Shown: piece after piece, positions 41,906 to 50,173 of the stretch
Layout: each line of letters starts with the position of its first letter
Numbering within the stretch: the stretch's first letter is position 1
Assembly (NCBI GenBank): GCA_025964555.1
Contig: JAOPYQ010000038.1
Span: 1-56,550 of the forward strand
Length of the DNA: 56,550 bases
Source of the DNA: Thermoleophilia bacterium
GTDB lineage: Bacteria > Actinomycetota > Thermoleophilia > Gaiellales > SKUG01
Direction: 5' to 3'
The notes under the pieces: generated by a model
Told to the model about the DNA's origin: nothing
Seen by the model: the letters and a program-made list of their open reading frames with translations, nothing else
Databases searched by the model: none
Program-made: the position numbers and the translations under genes

Positions 41906-42643
41906 ATGACAGACCATGACCCGTTTGCCAGCCTGTCGCCACGCGTGTTCGGCGTGCATCCGCCTGCGAGCTCGGACGAGCTTCCATCGCTGGGCGACGT
42001 CGTGGTCGGCGAGATCCGATTCCGCGGTCGTCCGCGCACGCGCGCCCACGTGTGCGATGAGCAGGGCCGGGTGCCCGTGGGAGCGGGCTTCTTCGGCGGC
42101 GACGACGACCAGCTCGACCTCTGTCCCACGTGCTTCGAGCCGGTTCGCGAACGACCGGAACGAGCGCCGACGCCTGAGGACCAGATGCGCCTCGCGCAGG
42201 TGGGAATCGGCGCCGATGTTCCGATCGTCCTCGACATTCGTGACGAGGCGGACCTGGCCGCGCTCATCGACGTGCTCGACACCCACGATGTCAGGCGCAT
42301 CGTCGTCCGCACGTCGCTGACGATTCCGCACGACCCACGCATCCACCTTGCGACGCGAACCACGCCCTCGCAGTCCCAGTCCGGCCCGCTGCGCTCGTTC
42401 GAGCTGCAGCTGCAGGGGCTGTCGCATGGTCCACCCATGGACCCCGGCCTCCTCGCCGAGATCGAGGCCGCGAAGGATGCACGCGGCGTCGTCCACGACG
42501 CAGAGCTCGCGGATCGATACTTCGAGGCGATGGTTGCGCAGCAGGCTGCGATGCACGAGCTCATGGGCCGCCCGGAGGCGATCATCGAGCAGGGACCCGT
42601 GTTCCCGTCGTTCGCCGACGAGGACGATCCGCTCCCCAGCTGA
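41906..42643 (+). CDS. 245-residue protein of unknown function with CxxC motif region
   Basis: Starts MTDHDPFASLSPRVFGVHPP (ATG 41906; ATG 41885 is in frame upstream). It has HVCDEQGRVPVGAGFF and LCPTCFEPVRERPER, a possible single zinc knuckle (Cys...CxxC). An alternating hydrophobic region VPIVLDIRDEADLAALIDVLD follows, with a helical C-terminus ending in DDPLPS. No signal peptide or membrane helix. It is convergent with the orphan FlhA-domain gene, only five bases apart, so physical proximity does not imply an operon. Not recognised. Confidence 0.65.
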   Translation: MTDHDPFASLSPRVFGVHPPASSDELPSLGDVVVGEIRFRGRPRTRAHVCDEQGRVPVGAGFFGGDDDQLDLCPTCFEPVRERPERAPTPEDQMRLAQVGIGADVPIVLDIRDEADLAALIDVLDTHDVRRIVVRTSLTIPHDPRIHLATRTTPSQSQSGPLRSFELQLQGLSHGPPMDPGLLAEIEAAKDARGVVHDAELADRYFEAMVAQQAAMHELMGRPEAIIEQGPVFPSFADEDDPLPS

Positions 42644-42648
42644 CCTCG

Positions 42649-43725
42649 CTATTCGATGATCTCCACGTCGACGATCTCCGACGAGTAGCCGCTCATCGTC
42701 ACGCCATGACCATGTGACGGCGAGTTGGACCAGACCGCGCCATGCATGTCGCCGAACTGCTGCGCCATCGTCGTCGGCGCCGGAACGTGCACGCCCGTAC
42801 CGATCGCCTCGAGCCACGTCACGTCCAGGTCGACGAGCTCGGCAGCTCCCAGCACGTGCACGTCGGGCATCGCGATCGTCTGGGCGATCGATGCTCGATG
42901 CTCCTGGGGACAGCCGATGACCACCGGTACCAGCCGATGCTCGCGCCGTGCGCCGTCGATGTCTGCGCGCAGCTTCGTGCGAACGGCGGCTCGATGCTCA
43001 GCGCCGTCGCCCCATGGGATCGACAGCCGTTCGATCGCCTCGAGCGCCTCGGGCGCGACCCGCACGACCCGCAGCGATCCGTCCCCCTGACGACACGCAT
43101 CCACGATCGATCGACGTCGCGCCAGGCGAACCCGGGCAACGAGCGCATCGACCGATCGCGCGTGTTCGGGCGACGTGGACATGATCTCGATGAGCCGGTC
43201 GAGCGGCTTGATCGGAACCGACTCGCGGAGCAGTCGCCGCAACACGCCGCGCAGCACCTCGATGGTCAGCCGATGGGGCATGGCTCGATCGATCGTGACC
43301 GGCGCCTGCAGGCGCGCGAACGCCACGAGATCGGCCACGTCATCGGTCGTCAGCATGCGCCAGACGTTCCTCGACAGGGCAGCCGACAGGTCGCCACGCG
43401 CATCTCGCCCAACGACGTTCGAGCGATCGACCACCTCGCCGTCGACGAGCAGCCTCCATCCCCCTTCGCGCTCGGTCACGTCGATCTCGCGCGGCGCGAA
43501 GCCGTAGCGATCGAGCAGCTGCGCGCGCAGCTCCTCCACGGTCTCGCGGATCGCGTCGACGTGCGCGTCGATCTCGATGCGCACCGGCTCGACATGCCGC
43601 GCGTCTCCGCGAAGGTCGGACGGCAGCAGTCGATCCGAGAGCGCCGGCACCAACGAACGTGCACCGGAATCGGCATCGATGAGGAATTCGTCGTCGTCGT
43701 GCATGTCGCGACCATCGGTCGCCAC
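42649..43725 (-). CDS. Soluble orphan FHIPEP (FlhA/SctV) cytoplasmic-domain protein
   Basis: 358 residues (GTG 43725; ATG 43704 is also possible). No transmembrane helix. Residues ~48-105 resemble the first cytoplasmic subdomain of FlhA (RIEI..., then LLDRYGFAPREIDV and a YVIKIKGNEVA-like WRLLVDGEVVD). Residues ~117-185 match the helical subdomain with VLRRLLRESVPIKPLDRLIEIM, close to the FlhA motif LQRLLREKISIRNLxxIxExL. Residues ~265-308 match the final subdomain (VVIGCPQEHRASI...PDVHVLGAAEL...EAIG; compare ILLCSPxxR...LPVLSYNEL...SIG). FlhA's eight-helix membrane half is missing, with no trace upstream. FlhA-C docks export chaperone-substrate complexes; the role of a free copy is unknown. 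Next gene on the strand is a small membrane protein 26 bases upstream. Confidence 0.8.
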   Translation of the reverse strand: MATDGRDMHDDDEFLIDADSGARSLVPALSDRLLPSDLRGDARHVEPVRIEIDAHVDAIRETVEELRAQLLDRYGFAPREIDVTEREGGWRLLVDGEVVDRSNVVGRDARGDLSAALSRNVWRMLTTDDVADLVAFARLQAPVTIDRAMPHRLTIEVLRGVLRRLLRESVPIKPLDRLIEIMSTSPEHARSVDALVARVRLARRRSIVDACRQGDGSLRVVRVAPEALEAIERLSIPWGDGAEHRAAVRTKLRADIDGARREHRLVPVVIGCPQEHRASIAQTIAMPDVHVLGAAELVDLDVTWLEAIGTGVHVPAPTTMAQQFGDMHGAVWSNSPSHGHGVTMSGYSSEIVDVEIIE

Positions 43726-43751
43726 GAACGATCAGGTGAGCGCTTTGTGCG

Positions 43752-44132
43752 CTAGCGCACGGCCCAGGATGCGCCGGTGCCGAGCGCAGCTGCGCCACCG
43801 AGCATCGACGCCGACAGGCCGGCCACGAACAGCGGGTAGTTCTGCGGCGACATCTTGTGCGCCGCGAACATGAGACCGCCACCGAGCAGCGCCAGGCCCA
43901 GGCCCGCGCCACCCACGAGTGCAGCGTTCTTCCAGGCGGGCTCCTGGTTGACCAGCACGTGCGTGCCGGCCGGAGCCGGATGCTCCTTGAGGAAGTCGTC
44001 GTGGAGCGCGCTCCAGCGATCGCCGTCGCGCGAGTTCGTGATGGCTCCGCCGCTCGTGAGTCGCTCGGCGAGCACGCCGCCGATGAGGCCGACGCCTGCA
44101 GCGCCCAGCGCAATCTTCAGTCCAGCAGTCAT
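43752..44132 (-). CDS. 126-residue membrane protein upstream of the FHIPEP-domain gene
   Basis: From ATG 44132, with AGGGACACC as ribosome-binding site. Three hydrophobic Gly/Ala/Leu-rich segments are seen: LKIALGAAGVGLIGGVLA, ALVGGAGLGLALLGGGLMFAA, and YPLFVAGLSASMLGGAAALG. A ~35-residue hydrophilic loop separates the first two. In the same orientation as, and 26 bases before, the FHIPEP-domain gene, it probably forms an operon with it and might serve as its membrane partner. Family unknown. Confidence 0.7.
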   Translation of the reverse strand: MTAGLKIALGAAGVGLIGGVLAERLTSGGAITNSRDGDRWSALHDDFLKEHPAPAGTHVLVNQEPAWKNAALVGGAGLGLALLGGGLMFAAHKMSPQNYPLFVAGLSASMLGGAAALGTGASWAVR

Positions 44133-44210
44133 GGTGTCCCTATCTGGTTGAGCTCGCCTGAACTCGAACGTCCCTGCACGCGTCCCGACGTGCAGCACCA
44201 GATTGTCGAA

Positions 44211-44804
44211 TCAGCCGACCGAACCGGTTTCAGAGGAACCGTCGCGATGCGCCAACCAGGCTCGCAGTGCGCGCGGCACGCACCGGAACGCCAGGTCGTC
44301 GTCGGCGGGGATCTCGGCCGGGTGGAACCACGCGAGCTCGCTCACGTCGCTCGCCGCTTCGGCCGCGTCGGGATCGTCCACCACGCCTCGCCAGAACAGG
44401 TTGCACGTGTGCTCGCCCCGGTCGCCGCCGTAACGGTCGCCGAACACGCCGACGAAGCCCGTCACGCGCACCTGGAGCCCCGTCTCCTCCACGAGCTCGC
44501 GCAGTGCCGCGTCGTAGGCCTCCTCGCCGTCCTCCACGAAGCCACCGGGGATGTCCCAGCAGCCCTTGAAGGGTTCGCGCCCGCGACGCACCAGCAGTAG
44601 CCGACCGTCGTCGGCGCGCTCGGCCAGCACGTTCGCCGTCGGCTTGGGATTGGCGTACCACTCGCCTGCGCACTCGCCGCGGCACTGCAGGTGCGGCTGG
44701 GCGCCGGGCTCGCCGACGACCGTCTCCAGCGCTCCCGTGCAGACGGGGCACGAGCGCCAGCGTTCGAGGGTGGCAGGCAGTGGTCGAACATCGGAATTCG
44801 GCAT
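44211..44804 (-). CDS. Nudix hydrolase with N-terminal zinc ribbon
   Basis: 197 residues. The N-terminal zinc ribbon (CPVC and CRGEC) precedes a Nudix fold with the complete box [23 protein letters not shown]. The [11 protein letters not shown] and NPKP-type layout is common in NADH-pyrophosphatase-like/ADP-ribose-type Nudix proteins. It hydrolyses a nucleoside diphosphate linked to another group; the substrate is unassigned. Confidence 0.9.
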   Translation of the reverse strand: MPNSDVRPLPATLERWRSCPVCTGALETVVGEPGAQPHLQCRGECAGEWYANPKPTANVLAERADDGRLLLVRRGREPFKGCWDIPGGFVEDGEEAYDAALRELVEETGLQVRVTGFVGVFGDRYGGDRGEHTCNLFWRGVVDDPDAAEAASDVSELAWFHPAEIPADDDLAFRCVPRALRAWLAHRDGSSETGSVG

Positions 44805-44811
44805 GGGGCGG

Positions 44812-44817
44812 AGCCTA
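44812..44817 (-). promoter_or_regulatory. -10 element of a leaderless promoter for the Nudix gene
   Basis: Minus strand TAGGCT, seven bases, ATG. Confidence 0.45.
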
Positions 44818-44944
44818 GCGACCCCACGCAACGCGTGATCGACACAAATGCAGGCTGGCCTACAAACAGGAATCGAGGGTCGTCATACCTTCATCTCAAC
44901 GAGGCGGACCCACAGTCGCCACCACAACCTGAAGGGAACACGAC

Positions 44945-45739
44945 ATGTCCATCACCACCATGATTCGCAGCACCTCGCTCACCCTGGTCGCATCGCTCGC
45001 CATGGTCGTCGCAGCCGCCGCGCTGCCGGCCGCCGCGCTCGCCGCCGAATCCGGCGCAGCACCGGCCTCCGGTCTGCACACCTACACCGTGACGATCACC
45101 AACCTCACCAAGGGCCAGCCGCTCAGCCCGCCGCTCATCTCCACCAACTACGGCTCGGGCCAGTTCTTCAAGCCTGGCGGAACGGCCAACTGGGGCGTGC
45201 AGCAGATCGCCGAGAACGGCAACAACACGCCGCTCTACGATTCCACGGTGCTCGACATGAAGGCGGGCTACGTCACCGATGTGCAGCGCGCCTCCGCACC
45301 GCTCGTGCCGGCCGGTTCGCCCGCCGACGCGATGTTCGACCAGAGCGTGACGCTGACGATCCGTGCCAAGGACACCGACCGCATCAACTGGATCTCGATG
45401 CTCGGATGCTCCAACGATGGCTTCGCCGGCTTCAACGCTGCTCGCCTGCCTCGTGCGAAGGGCCGCTCGGTGAACGTGCCGGTGCTCGACTTCGATGCCG
45501 GCACCGAGGAGAACACCGAGGACTTCGCGGACCTCGGCGCGGCCTGCCAGGGCGCGATCGGCGTGAAGTCCACGCAGGGCGCGCTCGGCACGAGCATGAC
45601 CGACTGGCGGCTCGCCGAGGGCGGCACGATCCACCGGCACGAGGGCATCTTCGGAGCGAGCGACGACGGCCTGCTCGAGGACGTGCACGGCTGGAACCCG
45701 CGCAAGATCGCCAAGGTCTCCATCAAGCGCATCGACTGA
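44945..45739 (+). CDS. Secreted spondin-N-domain protein
   Basis: 264 residues. A clear signal peptide (LTLVASLAMVVAAAALPAAALA, cleavage around AAALAAES) precedes a spondin-N domain: YTVTITNLTKGQPLSPPLI, INWISMLGCSNDGFAG, and VPVLDFDAGTEENTEDF. Acidic positions in that domain fit calcium binding. Bacterial members are secreted and poorly characterised, often in oxidative or surface contexts. Leader GAAGGGAACACGAC is identical over 14 bases to that of the MhqO-like gene at 28753. Confidence 0.85.
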   Translation: MSITTMIRSTSLTLVASLAMVVAAAALPAAALAAESGAAPASGLHTYTVTITNLTKGQPLSPPLISTNYGSGQFFKPGGTANWGVQQIAENGNNTPLYDSTVLDMKAGYVTDVQRASAPLVPAGSPADAMFDQSVTLTIRAKDTDRINWISMLGCSNDGFAGFNAARLPRAKGRSVNVPVLDFDAGTEENTEDFADLGAACQGAIGVKSTQGALGTSMTDWRLAEGGTIHRHEGIFGASDDGLLEDVHGWNPRKIAKVSIKRID

Positions 45740-45873
45740 GCCACTGAGCGACGGCCGCGACCCCGGCACGGGAACAGAGACGAAGCCCCTGAGAGCTCGA
45801 CCGGCTGCCTGTGGGGGGAGGGCCGGACGACACGGACCGGATCCTCGGATCCGAGACCCCTGAACGCAACACC

Positions 45874-45914
45874 CGACGCGCCGTCGATCCCGTTCCCGGA
45901 TCGGCGGCGCGTCG
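45874..45914 (+). terminator. Terminator after the spondin-domain gene
   Basis: CGACGCGCCG and CGGCGCGTCG arms, with an inner CGATCC/GGATCG stem (45885-45890 / 45898-45903). Confidence 0.6.
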
Positions 45915-45924
45915 TCTTCCCGGC

Positions 45925-45930
45925 TAGGGT
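45925..45930 (+). promoter_or_regulatory. -10 element of a leaderless promoter for the DoxX-like gene
   Basis: TAGGGT, six bases, ATG. Confidence 0.45.
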
Positions 45931-45936
45931 GGCTGG

Positions 45937-46326
45937 ATGGAAGACGTTCGACAGTCGCAGCCCAGCTGGTTGGCACCCGCGCGCATCGCGTGCTCGCTCC
46001 TGTTCCTGGGCAGCGGCACGCTCCACTTCACGCGGCCTCGACCGTTCACCCGGATCGTTCCCGATGCACTGCCGAATCCGGAGCTGCTCGTCGCGCTGAG
46101 CGGCGTCGCCGAGCTCGCTGGCGGCGCGGCGCTGTTCGTGCCGCAGCTGCGACGGCCGGCCGCGTTCGGTCTGGCGGTCCTGCTCGTCGCGGTGTTTCCC
46201 GCGAACGTGAACATGGCCGTCAACTCCACCGAGCTGGCGCCCGGGATTCCGCCATGGCTGCTGTGGGCGCGCCTGCCCTTGCAGCCGCTGCTCATCTGGC
46301 TGGTGCTGCGCGCGTCGCGTCGCTGA
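45937..46326 (+). CDS. DoxX-like membrane protein
   Basis: 129 residues, four hydrophobic segments. SGTLHFTRPRPFTRIVPDALPNP with a following GVAELAGGAALFVP is the DoxX/DoxD-like pattern. NMAVNS follows helix three. DoxX proteins accompany quinone, thiosulfate or redox-stress enzymes; MhqP of Bacillus is one such protein, so a tie to the quinone-detoxification pair at 28753-30347 is conceivable but distant. Confidence 0.8.
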   Translation: MEDVRQSQPSWLAPARIACSLLFLGSGTLHFTRPRPFTRIVPDALPNPELLVALSGVAELAGGAALFVPQLRRPAAFGLAVLLVAVFPANVNMAVNSTELAPGIPPWLLWARLPLQPLLIWLVLRASRR

Positions 46327-46398
46327 ACCAACGACGAACGCCGCCGATCGGGCTCGAGGCCTGGTCGACGGCGCTACCCGTGAAATTCGGTCGGAGAA

Positions 46399-46446
46399 CA
46401 CATATGGGCGGGAACCCGCCCACTAGGTTCCCGCCCGTATATGTGG
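46399..46446. terminator. Large stem-loop, possible terminator of the riboswitch transcript
   Basis: CACATAT-GGGCGGGAACC pairs with GGTTCCCGCCC-GT-ATATGTG (two-base bulge), loop of nine bases. Located ~110 bases beyond the stop of the short minus-strand frame. It could also serve the plus-strand DoxX gene. Confidence 0.5.
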
Positions 46447-46559
46447 AACCGGTATGGGCAGCCGGTCTCGCATTGCGCTGGCACTTCGGTGGGGGAGGGC
46501 GAAGTCGTGCCTGCGCCGAGTGCACGGTTACCGCAGAACGCGGTGGCCGTGCGCCGTAT

Positions 46560-46649
46560 CTAACTGGCGCAGTACCCGACACCGCCAACCCCCGGCCAGC
46601 TGTGGCTGCCTTCGGTTCGCTGTGTTGGTGAGTCACTTACGCGCCTCAT
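46560..46649 (-). CDS. 29-codon open frame directly behind the c-di-GMP riboswitch
   Basis: ATG 46649 is preceded by AAGGAG at six bases, the best Shine-Dalgarno match in this region, and lies 26 bases after the riboswitch. The peptide MRRVSDSPTQRTEGSHSW... has no recognisable feature. Codon use is atypical. It may be a small regulated peptide, a truncated relic, or chance. Confidence 0.3.
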   Translation of the reverse strand: MRRVSDSPTQRTEGSHSWPGVGGVGYCAS

Positions 46650-46674
46650 GGTCTGCTCCTTGTAGGGATCTGAC

Positions 46675-46765
46675 CACTTCGGTAGCTAGGCTGCCTCCTG
46701 ATCAAGAGAGGCCCTTGGCTTTGCGTCCCGGCCTCGCGGCTGGTTTGCCTTTGTCGGTGACTTGA
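46675..46765 (-). ncRNA. Cyclic-di-GMP-I riboswitch (GEMM-I)
   Basis: On the minus strand the conserved blocks appear in order: AAAGGCAAACC, a P2 hairpin CCAGCC-GCGA-GGCCGGG closed by a GNRA tetraloop, GGGACGCAAAGCC, a P3 arm (GCCTCTCTTGATCAGGAGGC), and the 3' strand GCTACCGAAG. These correspond to GGGCAAACC...GGGACGCAAAGCC...GGUAGC...UUACCG of the Vc2 RNA. The position equivalent to G20 is G, which favours c-di-GMP over cGAMP-type (GEMM-Ib) specificity. The equivalent of the intercalating A47 is present in ACGCAAAG. It lies downstream of the pda stop and has no conventional gene after it on its own strand. Confidence 0.88.
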
Positions 46766-46855
46766 CCCTTGTATCGGGCACGTCGTGCAAGTCCTTGAGA
46801 ACTAATCTGAACATCCGCACGAATGCCGCGTCAGCGCGTGGATCCGGAGTTCGAA

Positions 46856-48007
46856 TCAGCCCGCGTCGACGAGTTCAGGGACCGTGACGAGCTCGAATCC
46901 GCGCCCCTGCAGCCCGTTGATGACGCGGTCGAGGGCGTCGACGGTCTGCTGGCGGTTGCCGCCACCGTCGTGCATGAGGACGATCGAGCCATTGCGGGCG
47001 TTGTCGACCGCGGTGCGCGCGATCGCGGCAGAACCTGGCCGGGACCAGTCCACCGTGTCGACGTCCCAGATCACGTCGCGCATGCCGAGGTCGCGAGCGA
47101 TGCGATCCACGCGATCGCTGCGTGCTCCGTACGGGGGACGGAAGATGTCGGGGCGCGATCCCGTCGCGCGCTTGATCGCGGCGCTCGTGTCCTCCAGCTG
47201 ACGCTTCACGTGCGCATCGTCGAGGTTCGTGAGCTGCGGATGGTCCCACGAGTGGTTGCCGATGGCGTGGCCCGCGTTGCGCATGCGCACGAGCCGGGCG
47301 CCGTCGCGCGAGGCGTTGCTGCCGACGACGAAGAACGTGGCGTCGACGCCTCGGCGGTCGAGCGTCGCGAGGATCGCATCGGTGTAGGCACCGTTGGGGC
47401 CGTCGTCGAACGTGAGCGCCACCTTGCCACGCGCGCCGGCGACGCGACTGATCGCGGGGCCGGCCGGCACTGCCGGCTGACCGTGGCCGGCCGGAGCAGG
47501 TGTGGGATGCGGAGCTGGCGCGGGGCCAGGCGCCGGAGCGGGCGGTGGCGGCGGCGGGGTTGATGGCGCTCGACCCGGGACGCGGAGCCTCTGGCCGACG
47601 CGGATCTGGTTCGCGTTCGCGATGTGGTTGAGCTCGACGAGCTTCGCGACGGTCGTGTCGAAGCGGCGCGCGATCGCGGACAGCGTGTCGCCGGACTTCA
47701 GCGTGTACTCGAACGTCGAGGATGCGGCGGGCTGCACGCGCACCACCGCCTCGGGCGCCGATTCGAAGGGTGGGGTCTCGAACTCCGGGGGCGAGACGCG
47801 CGGCGGGGACGTCGCCGGCCGGGGCACCGGGACCGGCGCGGGCACGGGCGAGCCACTGACCGGTGGCTCGATGGTGGTCGGCTCGTCGATCGGTGCCGGT
47901 TGCTCGTCGCGTGATCGCGCGAATGCCACGGCGCCGATGGCGCCAGCCGCTACCAGGCCGGCGATTGCCAGTCCCGCACTTCGTCCCACGTGCATGTCCA
48001 CTCCCAT
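46856..48007 (-). CDS. LysM and polysaccharide deacetylase (NodB-fold) protein
   Basis: 383 residues from ATG 48007 (GTG 48016 or ATG 47995 are also possible). An N-terminal membrane anchor ([19 protein letters not shown]) is followed by a Pro/Val-rich linker. One LysM domain ([16 protein letters not shown]...[11 protein letters not shown]) comes next, then a Pro/Ala spacer and the deacetylase domain. TFDDGPNG holds the metal Asp, NHSWDHPQL the metal His pair, and RPPYGARSD motif 3. [14 protein letters not shown] motif is also present. Likely N-deacetylates peptidoglycan or another surface glycan. A c-di-GMP riboswitch follows its stop, not its start. Confidence 0.9.
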   Translation of the reverse strand: MGVDMHVGRSAGLAIAGLVAAGAIGAVAFARSRDEQPAPIDEPTTIEPPVSGSPVPAPVPVPRPATSPPRVSPPEFETPPFESAPEAVVRVQPAASSTFEYTLKSGDTLSAIARRFDTTVAKLVELNHIANANQIRVGQRLRVPGRAPSTPPPPPPAPAPGPAPAPHPTPAPAGHGQPAVPAGPAISRVAGARGKVALTFDDGPNGAYTDAILATLDRRGVDATFFVVGSNASRDGARLVRMRNAGHAIGNHSWDHPQLTNLDDAHVKRQLEDTSAAIKRATGSRPDIFRPPYGARSDRVDRIARDLGMRDVIWDVDTVDWSRPGSAAIARTAVDNARNGSIVLMHDGGGNRQQTVDALDRVINGLQGRGFELVTVPELVDAG

Positions 48008-48093
48008 GGAGCGCACCTGTCCCGAGGCGCGCCCGTCGTCCTGCCGAGGTATCGAAGGCGCCGCCTCGGGCGTCTCGGTGGCGCGAGGACCTC

Positions 48094-48099
48094 TAGGAT
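48094..48099 (+). promoter_or_regulatory. -10 element of a leaderless promoter for pepA
   Basis: TAGGAT, six bases, ATG. Confidence 0.45.
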
Positions 48100-48105
48100 C
48101 GGCGC

Positions 48106-49611
48106 ATGGATCTCTCGTTCACCTCCCCCTCCGCCCATGACAGTGATGCCGACCTCGTGGCCGTGCTCGTCGACGACCCGACGCTGGTTCCGAGCGAGGT
48201 CGCGGCGCTCGACGATCAGCTCTCCGGCGCCCTGGCGCGCGAGCTGGCGCGGGGCCAGGTCAAGGCGGATGCGGCGTCGCTCGTCGTCGTGACCGGCGGT
48301 GCAGCAGGTCCCGGACGCGTGGCGCTCGTCGGCTACGGCCCCGAGGCCGATGGACGCGGTGACGCGCTGCGCGTCGCCGGCTCGAAGGTCGCGAGCGCGG
48401 CTCGTGCGGCCGAGGCACGTACCGTCGCGCTGGTGGTGCCTGGCGACGCTGCGGACGTGGACGCCCTCGTGACCGGATTCGTGCTCGGCGCCTTCCGCAT
48501 CCACAAGTACACGGGCCCGAAGGACTCGAGCAGCGACGATGCGTCGACCACGCCGAAGTACGACGGACCCGAGACGCTCGTCGTCCTGACCGAGGACTCC
48601 GCGCTCCGCGATGCCGCGACGACGGCGTTCGCTGTCGCAGACGCCCAGAACTGGGCGCGTGACCTGGCGAACGCGCCGGCGAACCGGCTCATGCCCGTGG
48701 ACCTCGCAGCGGCTGCGGCCTCACTGGCTGAGCAGCACGAGCACCTGAGCTTCCGCGAGCTGACCCGCACCGACATCGAGGGTCTCGGCATGGGGATGTT
48801 CGCTGCCGTGGCCCAAGGCTCCGCGGACGAGCCGCGCCTGATCGTGCTCGAGTGGAACCCGCCTGCCGCCACCGAATCGAACGAGGAGCGGCTGGCGCTC
48901 GTTGGCAAGGCGGTCGTGTTCGACACCGGCGGCATCTCGATCAAGCCGAGCGGTGGCATGGAGGACATGAAGCTCGACAAGTCGGGCGGCTGCGCGGTGC
49001 TCGGCGCGATGCGAGCGATCGCCGAGACCAACGTCGGGCGTCGCGTCATCGCGGTCGTCGGGGCGACCACGAACATGCCCGACGGTGACGCCTATCGTCC
49101 CGGCGACGTCGTCACCGCCATGGACGGCACGACCGTCGAGATCATCTCCACCGACGCCGAAGGACGCCTCGTGCTCGGCGACTGCATCTCGTACGTGAAG
49201 GGCCAGGGGTGTGGCGCCATCGTGGAGGCGTCGACGCTCACGGGCGCGATGGTCATCGCGCTCGGGCATCGCTACACGGGCGCGATCGCCAAGCCCGGCG
49301 CCCTCATCGACGCGGTCGTCGCGGCAGGCGAGCGCACGGGCGACCACGCCTGGCACCTGCCGATGCACGACGAGTACAAGGCGAACCTCAAGTCGCCGTG
49401 CGCCGACTTCAAGAACTCCGGATCCCGGGACGCAGGCGCGCTGAGCGCCGGCTCGTTCCTCGGCCACTTCGCCAAGGACACCCCGTTCGTGCACCTGGAC
49501 GTCGCGGGCACGGCGATGCTCTCCAAGCCGCGCATGTGGTACGGCAGCAAGGGTGCGTCGGGCTGGGGCGTGCGGCTCATGACGGACCTCGCTGCGGCGT
49601 GGAAGTCGTGA
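48106..49611 (+). CDS. pepA: Leucyl aminopeptidase (M17)
   Basis: 501 residues. [24 protein letters not shown] holds the catalytic Lys/metal ligands, and [12 protein letters not shown] corresponds to the NTDAEGR signature (Asn replaced by Ser). It is a cytosolic di-zinc exopeptidase, usually hexameric. The N-terminal macrodomain-like half is complete. The stop overlaps the GTG start of the following hydrolase (GTGA). Confidence 0.93.
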   Translation: MDLSFTSPSAHDSDADLVAVLVDDPTLVPSEVAALDDQLSGALARELARGQVKADAASLVVVTGGAAGPGRVALVGYGPEADGRGDALRVAGSKVASAARAAEARTVALVVPGDAADVDALVTGFVLGAFRIHKYTGPKDSSSDDASTTPKYDGPETLVVLTEDSALRDAATTAFAVADAQNWARDLANAPANRLMPVDLAAAAASLAEQHEHLSFRELTRTDIEGLGMGMFAAVAQGSADEPRLIVLEWNPPAATESNEERLALVGKAVVFDTGGISIKPSGGMEDMKLDKSGGCAVLGAMRAIAETNVGRRVIAVVGATTNMPDGDAYRPGDVVTAMDGTTVEIISTDAEGRLVLGDCISYVKGQGCGAIVEASTLTGAMVIALGHRYTGAIAKPGALIDAVVAAGERTGDHAWHLPMHDEYKANLKSPCADFKNSGSRDAGALSAGSFLGHFAKDTPFVHLDVAGTAMLSKPRMWYGSKGASGWGVRLMTDLAAAWKS

Positions 49612-50126
49612 CCGACCAGCAGCTCCTGCTGCTCGGCGACAGCCTGCTCGCGGAGATTTCCTGGAGGCGCACGGCCACCATCGAGCAGCGCCTCGGCCCG
49701 GGATGGATGACGCTCAACAGCGCCACGAGCGGATTCACCGCCGAGCAGAGCCTGCGCCAGGCAGCGCACCACGCGCGAATTCGGCCGACGGCCGTCCTCG
49801 TCTCCCTGGGTACCAACGATGCCGCGCCGGACCGAGGTGTGGAGGTCGAGTCATTCGAGCGCAACCTCCACGAGCTGCTTGCAGCCTTCGCCGAAGCTCG
49901 ACTGCTCCTCCTGCTGCCGCCGGGCATGCATGACCCGGGGGTCGATGCCTATCGCGACGCCGCGAGCCGGATCGCCACGCGATCGGGAGCGGCCACGATC
50001 GACGGACGCGCGCTTGCCGAGCGCGTGGCCGAGGCAGGCGAGGCACCGTTCGTGGAGGACGGGGTCCACCTGACCGACGCGATGTACACGGCGCTCGCCG
50101 ACGAACTGCATCGGCTCCTGCGGTAG
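49608..50126 (+). CDS. SGNH/GDSL-type hydrolase
   Basis: 172 residues. LLGDSLLAE (block I Ser), LNSATSGFTAEQ (block II Gly), VSLGTNDAAPD (block III Asn) and FVEDGVHLTDAMY (block V Asp-x-x-His) are all present. No signal peptide, so a cytosolic esterase or thioesterase is likely. Start GTG 49608 is chosen by overlap with pepA. Confidence 0.85.
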   Translation: MTDQQLLLLGDSLLAEISWRRTATIEQRLGPGWMTLNSATSGFTAEQSLRQAAHHARIRPTAVLVSLGTNDAAPDRGVEVESFERNLHELLAAFAEARLLLLLPPGMHDPGVDAYRDAASRIATRSGAATIDGRALAERVAEAGEAPFVEDGVHLTDAMYTALADELHRLLR

Positions 50127-50173
50127 GCTCGTTTCGCCCCGATCCACCGCGCTTCTTCGCAAAGGACAGCCAC

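Larger units (their letters stand above)
46327..46855 (-). other. Gene-poor region of atypical composition containing a riboswitch
   Basis: 529 bases lacking the strong third-codon GC bias of the surrounding genes on any frame. From right to left on the minus strand it holds the GEMM riboswitch, a short open frame with good ribosome-binding site, and a large hairpin at 46399-46446. No tRNA or rRNA is evident. Confidence 0.6.

Noticed and set aside
46292..46636. 114-codon minus-strand frame downstream of the GEMM riboswitch
   Set aside because: Starts at GTG without a ribosome-binding site, lacks the genome's third-position GC bias, runs through the large hairpin and is partly antisense to DoxX.
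46847..46856. GTTCGAATC resembling a tRNA T-loop
   Set aside because: The flanking bases do not form a T-stem, no cloverleaf fits, and the sequence overlaps the end of the deacetylase gene.
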